A stretch of 64,000 nucleotides of DNA from an uncultured Bacteroidales bacterium (GTDB lineage Bacteria; Bacteroidota; Bacteroidia; Bacteroidales; Paludibacteraceae), in assembly GCA_900316845.1 (NCBI GenBank), contig ONEG01000008.1, positions 1-64,000 on the forward strand, read 5' to 3'. Made by a program: the position numbers and the translations under genes. The notes below the pieces were generated by a model. That model was not told the DNA's origin and did no database searches. It worked only from the letters and a program-made list of their open reading frames with translations. Below are positions 1 to 8,054 of the stretch, piece by piece. How positions within the stretch are numbered: the stretch's first letter is position 1; every line of letters begins with the position of its first letter.

Positions 1-96
1 AAAGAAAGCAAGCTTCCTTCGTGCTGCCCCTCGACTTGCATGTGTTAGGCCTGTCGCTAGCGTTCATCCTGAGCCAGGATCAAACTCTTCGTTGTA
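1..96 (-). rRNA. rrs: 16S ribosomal RNA, 5' end (partial)
   Basis: Read on the minus strand, this segment holds the canonical bacterial 16S start (AGAGTTTGATCCTGGCTCAG, then the AACGCTAGCG and ACACATGCAAGTCGAG segments). The gene runs off the left edge of the window, so only the first ~95 nt are present. The exact mature 5' end is inferred, to within a few bases of position 96. The sequence agrees with Bacteroidales 16S. Confidence 0.97.
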
Positions 97-294
97 AAAA
101 GAAATTTATAAGATAGCTCAGAATAATCGAATTTATCAAGTGTAGAAATTTTAGGGAACCTTGATCGACCATGAATGGTCGATACTTTATTTCTGTTCTT
201 GTACTACATCTTGTTATGAATAGACATTCTTTCAAAGATCACTGTTTTGCTTGGGCTCGTTTGGAAGTGTTCCATTTTTGAGCGAAAGCGGATG
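97..294 (-). promoter_or_regulatory. 16S rRNA leader with boxA-like element and 20-bp palindrome
   Basis: This is the transcribed leader between the rRNA promoter and the 16S 5' end. A boxA-like antitermination sequence (GATCTTTGAAA on the minus strand) lies at about 228-240. The near-palindrome ATCGACCATGAATGGTCGAT at 164-183 belongs to a repeat family seen elsewhere in the window. TTGGGCTCGTTTGG at 251-264 also occurs in the leader of the 114-aa gene at 6900-7244. Confidence 0.7.
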
Positions 295-325
295 CAAAGG
301 TACAACAAATTTTTGAATTGACCAA
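295..325 (-). promoter_or_regulatory. rRNA promoter (Bacteroidetes type)
   Basis: On the minus strand the -7 box TACCTTTG (302 to 295) is preceded by 20 nt and a TTG -33 element (325 to 323, within TTTGG). This matches the Bacteroidetes sigma-ABfr consensus. A long T/A-rich tract lies just upstream at about 326-360. Confidence 0.8.
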
Positions 326-462
326 ATATTTTTGCATTTTTTTTTATTTTTTTTTTCACTTTTTTTGAGGCCATTTTATAAAGTACTGAAAATAAGCGAT
401 TTATGATTTTGCGTATTTTTGACGATTTTGGAAGATTAGAGGCAATTGTCGATTTTTGGCAT

Positions 463-490
463 AAAAAAAGCCCCCTTCGAGAGGAAGGAG
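463..490 (-). terminator. Rho-independent terminator after the Omp28 operon
   Basis: In the minus-strand RNA a stem CUCCUUC / GAAGGGG (one G-U pair, loop of 5) is followed by GC and seven U residues (463-469). It lies 55 nt after the stop codon of the last gene of the run. Confidence 0.8.
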
Positions 491-544
491 ACTCTACGCA
501 CGTATGTATAATAAGGAACGCGCGCGGGCGCGCTACACGCGAGA

Positions 545-1948
545 CTAATCGAGTTCGCCAGAAAGGATGCATTTATTCATTCGGCGAACAGGAGCGGCAC
601 TTTGCGGAATGGTCAACGGCGCACCGGAAAGATGAATTTCCGAGCCATTGTATGTTTTTCCATCGATTGTCCATCCTTCTTTATTGATAATCATGGAACC
701 GGTATTGATCAGCCATTGCGCCTGGGGGTTGAGATAGCCTTGGTTGAAATAGGACTTATCGGTAAAATAGAACTGGCTACCAGATATCTGCGCTTCCTCG
801 TCATTGCGTATACCGGCAATCACGGTATTCGGTTCTTCAGAGGCGTTGATCTGGAAAGTACCGGTAGGCAAAGCAGGTTTATCCTCATAGGGCATAACCA
901 GATAGAGTTGTACAAAGGGGATGCAAGGCGTTTTACCGACCGCAACGGAGTAAGAGGTGTTGTATGCCTGGATGGTCCACAAAACAAGTCCATCGGACGG
1001 ATACGATTCGCTGTAGGCATAAGAAACGGCGAGTGTATCACGCTCTCTTTTGGAGAAGTCTTGAGGCGAAGAAGTAGCGTCCGGTTCGGGATAATAATCC
1101 GGAACGGGAACAGGTGTGATTCCGCCGTGACGGATGTCAGCCCCACCCTTTGTGCCTTCTACGACAGGCTTCTGAGCCGCCTGAACGACAGGTTGGAACT
1201 CTTCGGAAAGGAAAGCGACAACCATACAATTCTCCGGTACCCAAGCATCTTTGAGGGTGATGGTATATTCCATGGAATAACGCCGGTTAGCGCCCACCTT
1301 AAGCGGGTCCCCTTCTGCGGCTGACAGGAAAGCACGGACGGCATTCGTATGGCGGAACTCTTTCCAACCTTCAAAAGAATAATAGTAGTCGGCCTGGGAA
1401 TCAATCATGCCGGATTCCTTGACCATAACCGTGAGATTAAGGAAAGGATAGTCCTTTTTGGATAAAGCGCCGGAGACCTTTATTTTCAGTTCGCGCGAAG
1501 AGGGATCGTAGGTGTTTTGGATATTCACAGACGCGTAGGTCGTTTTTTCAAACTGCGCCTTGTCCACGTCGGGAAGATAGCCCGGATGGAAGGTTGTGGC
1601 ACTACGTTTGATGCCCTCCTCCAGGTAGGACGTCTTTGCGCGGTTGATAGTCATAGTGGGTGCTCCGCTGACCTTGAGAGTATTCGTTATGGTCTTACTG
1701 CCAGCAACGGTAAAGTGGTCTTGGCTATAGCCGTAGTGATGGAGGACGAGGATGAAATTAGTGTCATTCTCCATGAAGTCATGGATACAATTCATGCCGT
1801 AAGGACAATAACCACAAGTTTGTCCGGTAAACTCCTCGATGAGGTGTTTCTTAGGGAAGGAATCGGGGATGGGTTCATCCTTGGGTCCGCAAGCGGTGAG
1901 CGCCACAAAAGCCAAACTCAGCGGGAGGAAGGAAAAGAAATGTTTCAT
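545..1948 (-). CDS. Omp28-related lipoprotein
   Basis: A 467-aa lipoprotein with signal peptide and lipobox LTAC (Cys20). Residues ~36-110 look like a thioredoxin-fold domain with CGYC (Cys45, Cys48) after EEFTGQT, as in Omp28-related outer-membrane proteins of Bacteroidetes. The C-terminal half is beta-rich and could not be assigned. It is the last gene of the operon; its start overlaps the preceding stop by 4 bp, which suggests translational coupling. The family is often linked to cell-surface thiol chemistry or T9SS cargo, but its substrate is unknown. A terminator follows. Confidence 0.8.
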   Translation of the reverse strand: MKHFFSFLPLSLAFVALTACGPKDEPIPDSFPKKHLIEEFTGQTCGYCPYGMNCIHDFMENDTNFILVLHHYGYSQDHFTVAGSKTITNTLKVSGAPTMTINRAKTSYLEEGIKRSATTFHPGYLPDVDKAQFEKTTYASVNIQNTYDPSSRELKIKVSGALSKKDYPFLNLTVMVKESGMIDSQADYYYSFEGWKEFRHTNAVRAFLSAAEGDPLKVGANRRYSMEYTITLKDAWVPENCMVVAFLSEEFQPVVQAAQKPVVEGTKGGADIRHGGITPVPVPDYYPEPDATSSPQDFSKRERDTLAVSYAYSESYPSDGLVLWTIQAYNTSYSVAVGKTPCIPFVQLYLVMPYEDKPALPTGTFQINASEEPNTVIAGIRNDEEAQISGSQFYFTDKSYFNQGYLNPQAQWLINTGSMIINKEGWTIDGKTYNGSEIHLSGAPLTIPQSAAPVRRMNKCILSGELD

Positions 1949-2472
1949 AAGATTGTATAAGTTTTTGAATCATTAACGATATATAAGATGCCGTTTTTCA
2001 GCACTTTACGGAAGGAGTTATCGGAAGAAGGAAGGTTTTCGATACCTTCGGCTGAATAGACATAACGAACGCGGATGACGCGTGTATCGGAGCCATCGGA
2101 AAAGGTATAAGTGATGGTGATGTCGGAGTTAGGCGCCGGATAATAATGGGCGTACCAGGAAGAGGGACCTGAAGGAGAAAAGTTCATGATTTGTTGCTTT
2201 TCGCTGTTTCCGTTCAGACACTGGCCGCAACAAAACTGATCAGAGAGCCCTGCGTAAGGACGATCAATAGTGACCGTAAGCGGGCCAGAAGCCAACAAGT
2301 CACCCTCCAAAGTCATGGTGGGTTCGCCGGTAAGGATATCTATCTCCGCCTCCGTAACGGTGATATCCAGACCTTCCTCCGGCACATTGCCGTAGCCGTT
2401 AACAGAAAGGATGAGCGCGTGTGCGTTAAGGCACAGCAGGAGAAGGGGTAAAAGTAGAAATTTTCGTTTCAT
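1945..2472 (-). CDS. Secreted protein of the Omp28 cluster, unknown function
   Basis: A 175-aa protein starting at MKRKFLLLPLLLL, a clear signal peptide. A longer reading frame upstream is the out-of-frame overlap with the previous gene and was rejected because it places the signal peptide internally. The centre has a CCGQC cluster. The C-terminus, KNGILYIVNDSKTYTIL, resembles the short terminal motif (NG-x-LYI-x-x-x-GKTY) common at the ends of secreted Bacteroidales proteins. The start lies 47 bp inside the 3' end of the preceding gene. No function recognised. Confidence 0.7.
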   Translation of the reverse strand: MKRKFLLLPLLLLCLNAHALILSVNGYGNVPEEGLDITVTEAEIDILTGEPTMTLEGDLLASGPLTVTIDRPYAGLSDQFCCGQCLNGNSEKQQIMNFSPSGPSSWYAHYYPAPNSDITITYTFSDGSDTRVIRVRYVYSAEGIENLPSSDNSFRKVLKNGILYIVNDSKTYTIL

Positions 2473-3247
2473 AAGCATTCCAAATATAGTTATTTTGTGC
2501 ATCGATGGCAATAGCCACGACGCTGTAGTTAGCGGGATCAGCTGTTTCGGGCAATACGAAGGTCGCACTATCACGGCCGTCCACCAGATAGCGCCCAAGA
2601 GGTTCGTCGTGCGCTGCGTCGCGCAGGAGATGGCGGTGCACATAATGGGTACTAACCGAGCCATCCGGCATGGCTTGGACGCCGATGAGGCTGTCCTCTA
2701 TGAGCCAGATTGCCAGCCGCGGAAGGAGGAGATCAAAATCCGAGATGGTACAATGCGCCTTGAGCGAATGGGTCTGCGAGTCGTACGTCAGTTCCGCCGT
2801 GATATCCGGTGCATAAAGGGTGTCCGCCATTGCCTGTCCAACAAGGTATGGCCAATCGGAAGGATCTGACAGATAGCCTTCCGGGGTCAAACGGAGGTCT
2901 ATATTGCCTATCGGAAAAGGCGTAGAAGGGGTTCCTCCGAGGAAGAGATAGACGGAATCCGAAGCCGGGCAGGTGTAGTCGTAAAGGCCATGTGTAAAGG
3001 GGTTTGAGGCCGGATGGAGCGAGACGAGGATGAGCTGGTCGCCGTAGAGCGATTGCAGCGAAGCGGCAGTAGAGGCTGCTTGGGGACAATTGACGCAACG
3101 GAATCCCGTGAAGTCCAGCAAGACATGCCTGCGGGTGGAGCCAATCGGCGCTGGGACGGGGATGAGTTGCTCCTGCTCGGGGATGATCTCACAACCCGTG
3201 AAGAGCAGCGAGAGGGTTAAGATATATGTACAGAAACGCTTTACCAT
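2426..3247 (-). CDS. Omp28-like lipoprotein with CxxC thioredoxin motif
   Basis: A 273-aa lipoprotein: signal peptide with lipobox LFTGC (Cys19), then a thioredoxin-like region HVLLDFTGFRCVNCP with Cys51 and Cys54. It is a shorter relative of the Omp28-type protein two genes downstream. Its start overlaps the preceding outer-membrane protein stop by 7 bp and its 3' end overlaps the next gene by 47 bp, so the genes are surely co-transcribed. A role in surface disulfide or redox chemistry is inferred. Confidence 0.75.
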   Translation of the reverse strand: MVKRFCTYILTLSLLFTGCEIIPEQEQLIPVPAPIGSTRRHVLLDFTGFRCVNCPQAASTAASLQSLYGDQLILVSLHPASNPFTHGLYDYTCPASDSVYLFLGGTPSTPFPIGNIDLRLTPEGYLSDPSDWPYLVGQAMADTLYAPDITAELTYDSQTHSLKAHCTISDFDLLLPRLAIWLIEDSLIGVQAMPDGSVSTHYVHRHLLRDAAHDEPLGRYLVDGRDSATFVLPETADPANYSVVAIAIDAQNNYIWNAYETKISTFTPSPAVP

Positions 3248-4899
3248 GAGAAGTTATAACTTAGAGTTAGTCCCTGCTGGCGGGGAATAAAACGACAGAC
3301 GCCTCCTGCGCAATGGAATCCTTCGCGGGTCTTGGTATAACCGAGGGAAAGGCGGTGCGCTCCGTTGGTATAAGTAGCGGAGACTGAGTAGAAATGCTCG
3401 TTCGTTGCTTCGGGCGCATGGCCGATATTATAGAGCCAATCAGCAGAGAGAGTGAGACAGCGGTAGAGCGTGAGCTCATAGAGGGCGAAGAGCCACTGGC
3501 CATTGAAATGCGGGGTATAGAGGTACTGGAGTTCGCCTCGCATGGAGACGTTGGAGTTGACCTGAAAACGCGCATCGAGGACCGCTATTCCTGAGCGGAC
3601 AAGGCCACCATGCCCTTGTACGACGGTGAGATTGATGGTCTGGTACATAAGCATCGCATTGAGCCACCAGCGTTTGGAGAGACGTTTATTGAGTTCGATA
3701 TTGATGTCCGTGTAGTATTCGCCGTCGCGGGAAGTATCCATCGCCCAACTGCCGGGACTCGCGAGGCCGCGGATATGTGAGGCGGCGAAGGCCAGAGTCG
3801 TACCATACTTACCGCCGAAACGGGACTTACGGGGCCATGTATAGCGCAACTCGGTCTGGAAAGCCCATTCGCCATCGGCATAGCGCGTGGCGTAGCCGTT
3901 GAGCGCCGGGAGATGGTAGGTATGCTGCTTATCGAACGCCGGCAGGAGGTTGAGTCGTCCGGCAACGCCGTAACACTCGCTTTGCGAGCGGAAAGACATG
4001 TTATCCGAGCGCTTCATCTGCGCCAGGAAAGAGAGTCCGCGGCGGGAATACGAGAGCGAAGCCAGGAGTGCGTCTCCGTGGCGGTAGGAGAAGTCATTCT
4101 CGGTTGCGGGGTTATTGGCCTTATAGGCATATTCGACGAGGACGTCCCACCCTTTCCATTGCCACTCCGTGCGGACATCCCCTGCCCCCACCCACTGCGG
4201 GAGGTTATAGCGGTATAGATGTCCGTCAGAGACCGTGAGGATGGTGTCCGGACGTTCGTAGCGAGAGACATAAGAGCCGCCGATCATGAAATTCATGCCC
4301 AGATCCTGCATTTTAGGAGACCAAGACTCGAAATGCAACTCGAGGTCGGCACCAAGGACGGCGTCTTGGGTATAGTTCCAACCGAAGGCATGGTCCTTAT
4401 AGCAGTTCCAATAGCGGCGTTGCTTGCCACCGAGGAGCGTCAGGTGTACGCCGCGGTCGGGCATAAGGTCGAATTTTGCCCCGCGGAGAGCGCCATCGAT
4501 ACCGAGCGAGCGGTCCTCGTAGAGGTTGAGAATGAGTCCCGAACCAAACTGCGCGTAGATGTCGCCGATGGTGAAATCGCCGAAATCGAAGTTCGCTTCG
4601 AGGCTGATATGGCTGATGCCATAGCCCTTGAAATCAGGGTCGTAGCCGGGCAAAGGCCACTGCGTCAGCTCTGCGCGGGTCGAGGCCCGAAGACTGTGAA
4701 AGTGCGCAGAGTTGGAATCATTGAGGTAATGGACGGAGAAATCCACGTACGAGTTCGAGCCGTAGTACCAGGGCTTGTGCTCCAAGAGACCGTCATGCTG
4801 GATGGCACCGGAGACATAGACGGTGTCATTCGCCTTTAGTGTACAAAGTACAAGGTACAATGTACAAAGGAGGAGTATGGAGCGTAGAGAGGATTTCAA
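3241..4899 (-). CDS. DUF6029-like outer-membrane beta-barrel protein
   Basis: A 552-aa exported protein with alternating beta-strand pattern throughout and a terminal aromatic (LSYNFSW), as in outer-membrane barrels. It resembles the DUF6029 family found beside TlpA and Omp28 genes in Bacteroidetes. The only plausible start is a TTG at 4899, inside a degenerate heptamer repeat (about 4893-4923). The hydrophobic core of the signal peptide, CTLYLVLCTL, is itself encoded by four heptamer units TTGTACN at 4840-4869. The 17-nt gap after the thioredoxin gene implies co-transcription. Confidence 0.75.
   Translation of the reverse strand: MKSSLRSILLLCTLYLVLCTLKANDTVYVSGAIQHDGLLEHKPWYYGSNSYVDFSVHYLNDSNSAHFHSLRASTRAELTQWPLPGYDPDFKGYGISHISLEANFDFGDFTIGDIYAQFGSGLILNLYEDRSLGIDGALRGAKFDLMPDRGVHLTLLGGKQRRYWNCYKDHAFGWNYTQDAVLGADLELHFESWSPKMQDLGMNFMIGGSYVSRYERPDTILTVSDGHLYRYNLPQWVGAGDVRTEWQWKGWDVLVEYAYKANNPATENDFSYRHGDALLASLSYSRRGLSFLAQMKRSDNMSFRSQSECYGVAGRLNLLPAFDKQHTYHLPALNGYATRYADGEWAFQTELRYTWPRKSRFGGKYGTTLAFAASHIRGLASPGSWAMDTSRDGEYYTDINIELNKRLSKRWWLNAMLMYQTINLTVVQGHGGLVRSGIAVLDARFQVNSNVSMRGELQYLYTPHFNGQWLFALYELTLYRCLTLSADWLYNIGHAPEATNEHFYSVSATYTNGAHRLSLGYTKTREGFHCAGGVCRFIPRQQGLTLSYNFSW
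4840..4869. repeat. Tandem heptamer repeat (GTACAAN)4 coding a signal peptide core
   Basis: Four units GTACAAA, GTACAAG, GTACAAT, GTACAAA lie inside the start of the DUF6029-like gene and are read in frame as part of its signal peptide. They belong to the gene-boundary degenerate repeats seen through the window. Confidence 0.85.
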
Positions 4900-4915
4900 A
4901 TTTAGGATTTATGAT

Positions 4916-5386
4916 TTATTTGAGGTATTTGCGGATCTCGAGTTCTTCGCCGTCCATGTATCCGGCATGGTTATAAACGATCTCTCCTTTGGAATTGAGG
5001 ACAAAGAGATGCGGGACGTTCTGGACGTTCATCGCCCTTTTAAGCGTACCATTGGGGTCGAGCAGGACGTGATATTCCCATCCGTTGCCGTCCACCAGAG
5101 GCATCACTTTCTGGGCATCCTGCGCCTGATCGATAGAGACGATGTACATCTCCACGCCCGTCTCATCCTGCCAGTCGGGATAGAGGTCTTCGATGGCGTT
5201 GAGTTCGCGCATACAGGGCTTACACCAGGTCGCGAAGAAAGAGATGATCACCGGCTTGCCGGTTTTGGCGAGGTCTTCAATATTGACAGAACGTCCCTTC
5301 GGGTCCCGCAACGTGACATCCGGAAGGACGGCATTGGCGGTTACCGCGCAGAGGACAAAGAAGAGACTAAGAAAGAGTTTTTTCAT
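4916..5386 (-). CDS. TlpA-like periplasmic thioredoxin
   Basis: A 156-aa exported thioredoxin-fold protein: signal peptide (residues 1-19), then the redox motif WCKPC (Cys55, Cys58) and the cis-Pro region NVPHLFV. Length and layout fit TlpA/ResA-type reductases. It lies 24 nt after pfkA and directly before the DUF6029 and Omp28-type genes, two of which also carry CxxC motifs. This suggests a periplasmic electron route to surface thiol proteins (inference). Confidence 0.85.
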   Translation of the reverse strand: MKKLFLSLFFVLCAVTANAVLPDVTLRDPKGRSVNIEDLAKTGKPVIISFFATWCKPCMRELNAIEDLYPDWQDETGVEMYIVSIDQAQDAQKVMPLVDGNGWEYHVLLDPNGTLKRAMNVQNVPHLFVLNSKGEIVYNHAGYMDGEELEIRKYLK

Positions 5387-5410
5387 ATACGAATATTTTT
5401 TGAGGACGGA

Positions 5411-6394
5411 TTACAGGCTGAGAACCTGAAGGGCCTGCCATTTATCGTCCTTGATATCTTTTTTCTCTTTGATGGCCTTGGAGAGAGGGACATAGATGAC
5501 CTCGCCATTCTGGAGTCCGACCATGATCGAGCGCTGTTCCTCAAGGAGGGCTTGTACTGCGGCACAGCCGAAACGGGAAGCGAGGATACGGTCAAAAGCC
5601 GTTGGCGAGCCGCCTCGTTGGAGGTGTCCCAGGATGGTGACACGCGTGCCGTACTCGGGATGGCTCTGCTCGATGACCTTCGCCACCGCTTGTGCTCCGC
5701 CGGGGATAGCGTGCTCCTGAACGAGGACGATTCCGCTGTTTTTATGTTTGCGGCGTCCCTGTCCGATGGCCGCCTCTAACTGTTCCTCGAGGGTTGCTCG
5801 TTCGGGAATGATGGCCGCTTCGGCTCCTGCGGCGATGGCGGCATTGAGGGTAAGGAATCCGGCATCGCGTCCCATGACCTCGACGAGGAAGAGGCGTTCA
5901 TGGCTGGTACCGGTGTCACGGAGTTTGTCCACACATTCGACGATGGTGTTGAGAGCCGTGTCGTAACCGATGGTGGAGTCCGTTCCCCAGAGGTCGTTGT
6001 CAATCGTACCGGGGATGCCGATAATAGGGATATTATACTCCTGCGCGAGCAGGCGAGCGCCAGTAAAAGAGCCATCTCCACCGATGACGATCAGGGCATC
6101 AATCTGCTCTTTTTGAAGTGTTTCGTAGGCACGCTGACGCCCTTCAGGAGTCTTAAACTCCTCGCTGCGAGCGGTTTTGAGAATCGTACCTCCGCGCTGG
6201 ATAATACCGCTCACATCCTGGGTAGTAAACTCCTGTACTTCGTCGTCCATGAGGCCTTTGTAGCCGCGGAAAATAGCTTTGACGCGGATGTTGTTAGCGA
6301 TAGCAGCGCGGGTGACGGCGCGCACTGCTGCATTCATTCCCGGAGCATCGCCGCCTGAGGTGAGTACTCCGATTGTTTTGATTTTATATTCCAT
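5411..6394 (-). CDS. pfkA: ATP-dependent 6-phosphofructokinase
   Basis: A 327-aa enzyme of glycolysis that phosphorylates fructose 6-phosphate. Seen: the nucleotide loop [19 protein letters not shown] (residues 105-109; the Gly rather than Asp points to ATP not pyrophosphate), catalytic PGTIDND (Asp132), the substrate segment [10 protein letters not shown], and GHLQRGGSP. Length is typical for PfkA. The promoter at 6444-6474 is followed by a perfect 20-bp palindrome in the 5' UTR, shared with the gene at 8055-8762. The TlpA/Omp28 genes follow and may be read through. Confidence 0.95.
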   Translation of the reverse strand: MEYKIKTIGVLTSGGDAPGMNAAVRAVTRAAIANNIRVKAIFRGYKGLMDDEVQEFTTQDVSGIIQRGGTILKTARSEEFKTPEGRQRAYETLQKEQIDALIVIGGDGSFTGARLLAQEYNIPIIGIPGTIDNDLWGTDSTIGYDTALNTIVECVDKLRDTGTSHERLFLVEVMGRDAGFLTLNAAIAAGAEAAIIPERATLEEQLEAAIGQGRRKHKNSGIVLVQEHAIPGGAQAVAKVIEQSHPEYGTRVTILGHLQRGGSPTAFDRILASRFGCAAVQALLEEQRSIMVGLQNGEVIYVPLSKAIKEKKDIKDDKWQALQVLSL

Positions 6395-6409
6395 AATGAT
6401 ATGTTTTTA

Positions 6410-6429
6410 ATCGACCATGCATGGTCGAT
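6410..6429 (-). promoter_or_regulatory. 5'-UTR hairpin of pfkA
   Basis: The perfect palindrome ATCGACCATGCATGGTCGAT lies between the -7 box and the start codon, 15 nt from the box, so it would sit near the 5' end of the transcript. The same element with the same spacing and a shared flank GCGTTAATT precedes the gene at 8055-8762. Confidence 0.75.
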
Positions 6430-6432
6430 GCG

Positions 6433-6903
6433 TTAATTTTGTGCAAAGGTACTACTTTTTTTTGATTTATGCAAGAAATATGCCTCAATTTGTTCTTTTT
6501 TTTTCGGATAGAGTTCGAGAAGCTGCTCCTTGGAGAGGCGGTAAGAGATGGTTATATGTCGGTTGCCATCGGCATTGATGCGCGCCATCTCGCGGCGGAA
6601 GAGCCGGCCGTGGGAGGAGGTGTCGCGAAGCTGATTGACCGCGATATAATAATGGATCATCTCATGGAGGATGGTGTCCTGGATGAGGTCTTCGGGGAGG
6701 TCGATGCGCGTGTTGATGCGGAGGACGAAGTTCTCGTTTCGGACCGGTCCGAAGAGCCATGAGCGACGGCGAGTGAAGGTCACCTTGCCGAGGAAAGTGC
6801 GGGCGTTCGAGAGTTTGATCGGAATCGGCGGCAGGGACGAAGCAAAGAAACGGGCGTTGAACTCGTCAAAGCAGGATTGTATGTACGGGATCGTCGGGGT
6901 CAC
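6433..6903 (-). CDS. SprT-like zinc metallopeptidase
   Basis: A 156-aa SprT-family protein: the zinc motif HEMIH (His80, Glu81, His84) with a likely third ligand His98 in SSHG, then a basic C-terminus. The family is related to the Spartan protease fold, but the bacterial role is poorly known. The gene overlaps the preceding stop by 4 bp, so the two are coupled. The pfkA promoter lies within its last codons and the intergenic gap after it. Confidence 0.85.
   Translation of the reverse strand: MTPTIPYIQSCFDEFNARFFASSLPPIPIKLSNARTFLGKVTFTRRRSWLFGPVRNENFVLRINTRIDLPEDLIQDTILHEMIHYYIAVNQLRDTSSHGRLFRREMARINADGNRHITISYRLSKEQLLELYPKKKEQIEAYFLHKSKKSSTFAQN
6444..6474 (-). promoter_or_regulatory. pfkA promoter
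   Basis: Minus-strand TACCTTTG at 6451-6444, 20 nt, and TTG at 6474-6472 (TTGCAT context). This is a full match to the Bacteroidetes consensus. Confidence 0.85.
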
Positions 6904-7244
6904 GTAAATGGATGCGCTACTTTGTATTCGTGTATAAGAGAGTTAAATTTCCAGGCACGCGAGGTGGCGTATGTCTTGCCGTTGGAGGCGACGTGTTTTG
7001 CGGCCTCGAAATCGGATTTCAGTTGGGCTTTGTCCTCGGGAGAGGTCAAGAGTTTGAGTTGGGAGTTAGCATACTTGAAGGCAGCGGAGTTCCATTGCTG
7101 GCGAGGAGATTGATTTTTCTGGTAGTTTTCCTCGCGTGTACGGTAAAATTGCTTGCCGTTTCGCATGTAAAAATAGCCACTATCAAGGCCGTTAGTCTTG
7201 CCGTGGATTTGTTCGATGCCGGATGATGTTTTAATTTCTGACAT
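6900..7244 (-). CDS. Conserved 114-aa protein, unknown function
   Basis: A soluble, lysine-rich 114-aa protein without signal peptide. The central stretch GYFYMRNGKQFYRTREENYQ and the following SPRQQWNSAAFKYAN look like a conserved short domain; I do not recognise a named family. The 5' UTR is about 150 nt, and the promoter is nearly identical to the rRNA promoter over 24 nt. This suggests strong, growth-linked expression of what could be a small nucleic-acid-binding or structural protein (inference). sprT-like and pfkA follow. Confidence 0.7.
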   Translation of the reverse strand: MSEIKTSSGIEQIHGKTNGLDSGYFYMRNGKQFYRTREENYQKNQSPRQQWNSAAFKYANSQLKLLTSPEDKAQLKSDFEAAKHVASNGKTYATSRAWKFNSLIHEYKVAHPFT

Positions 7245-7345
7245 AAAAGAGGATTTTTTTAATGTATATTATATATAAGTATATAATATAGTATTATACA
7301 TAAATTTGGGCTCGTTTGGGGCGTAACAGGTAAGTTACGTTGGCT

Positions 7346-7378
7346 TTGACCGTCGCTTGACCGTCGTTTAACCGTCGT
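7346..7378. repeat. Tandem 11-nt repeat in a 5' UTR
   Basis: Three units TTGACCGTCGC, TTGACCGTCGT and TTAACCGTCGT lie in the long leader of the 114-aa gene. Confidence 0.8.
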
Positions 7379-7399
7379 TCCAAGTCTTGAAATCGGGTG

Positions 7400-7430
7400 C
7401 AAAGGTACAACAAATTTTTGATATATGCAA
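7400..7430 (-). promoter_or_regulatory. Promoter of the 114-aa gene (rRNA-like)
   Basis: TACCTTTG (7407-7400), 20 nt, TTG (7430-7428, TTGCATATAT context). The 24 nt around the -7 box are the same as at the rRNA promoter at 295-325. Confidence 0.85.
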
Positions 7431-7570
7431 GAGAAATGGGGATTTTTTATGAAAAATAGGCCACTTTATGCCGGAATAGGCAGATTTAGGCAAATTTTGG
7501 GCGGAATAGCAGATTTAGGGCGGAATAGGCAGATTTAGGGAAGGGAGGCATCGCAAGTAAACCGCCCTAA

Positions 7571-7696
7571 GCCGGATGACATCCGGCATAATGGACGACG
7601 GAGAAGGCCGGCATTCAATGCCGGGAAATGGACATACGGAGAGGCCGGATATAATCCGGGGAAATGGACGGAGAACATACCGGCACTAAATGCCGG
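7571..7696. repeat. Array of four hairpins, period 36-37 nt
   Basis: Palindromes GCCGGATGACATCCGGC (7571-7587), CCGGCATTCAATGCCGG (7608-7624), CCGGATATAATCCGG (7644-7658) and CCGGCACTAAATGCCGG (7680-7696). They are separated by similar linkers containing AATGGAC and CGGAGA. Stems differ in sequence but always pair. Confidence 0.85.
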
Positions 7697-7709
7697 GGAT
7701 AGGAAGGAA

Positions 7710-7738
7710 GAAAAAACGCGCCAACGGAGGTGGCGCGC
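7710..7738 (-). terminator. Terminator-like hairpin (copy of the one at 8007-8038)
   Basis: Minus strand: stem CGCGCCA / TGGCGCG followed by six T. The sequence is clearly related to the terminator at 8007-8038, though no gene ends here. Confidence 0.65.
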
Positions 7739-7867
7739 ACAGGACAACGAGGGGAAGGACCGCTCGCGGAACTCGCGAGCACAGGACATCGTGGACGCGC
7801 GCAGGACATCGAAGATTCCGAGATAACGATATACGATATATCGAGATATCGAAGGAAAGAAAAGGGG

Positions 7868-7902
7868 AAAAAAAAGAACTCGGCGGAGTAGCGCCGAGAG
7901 TT
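7868..7902 (-). terminator. Terminator-like hairpin in intergenic repeat region
   Basis: Minus strand: stem CTCGGCG / CGCCGAG, loop of 6, then TTC and a run of eight T. No gene directly upstream. Confidence 0.65.
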
Positions 7903-8006
7903 AGACCAGCGGGCGTAGGGGGATCGGGCGTAGGGGGAAATGCGGGATAGTATCCCGCAAAAGAAACGAAGTCAAATGCCGGATGACATCCGGCACAATG
8001 GACACA

Positions 8007-8038
8007 GAAAAAACGCGCTAACGGGGGTTAGCGCGTTT
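8007..8038 (-). terminator. Rho-independent terminator of the 235-aa membrane protein gene
   Basis: Minus strand: perfect 11-bp stem AACGCGCTAAC / GTTAGCGCGTT with a 4-nt loop, followed by six T, 17 nt after the stop codon. Confidence 0.9.
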
Positions 8039-8054
8039 AGGGGAGAGGGAGCCG

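Larger units (their letters stand above)
7431..8006. repeat. Repeat-rich intergenic region with periodic hairpins
   Basis: No credible gene is seen here. It holds GCGGAATAGGCAGATTTAGG-type direct repeats (about 7474-7540), a four-hairpin array at 7571-7696 with 36-37 nt spacing, a further hairpin pair at 7942-7958 and 7979-7993 (37 nt apart), an octamer TCGANATA repeat at about 7812-7852, and two extra minus-strand terminator-like hairpins. Roughly 7431-7660 is a diverged copy of 8845-9060. Confidence 0.85.

Noticed and set aside
602..1324. Plus-strand frame opposite the Omp28 lipoprotein
   Set aside because: Shadow frame; the minus-strand protein has signal peptide, lipobox and CxxC motif.
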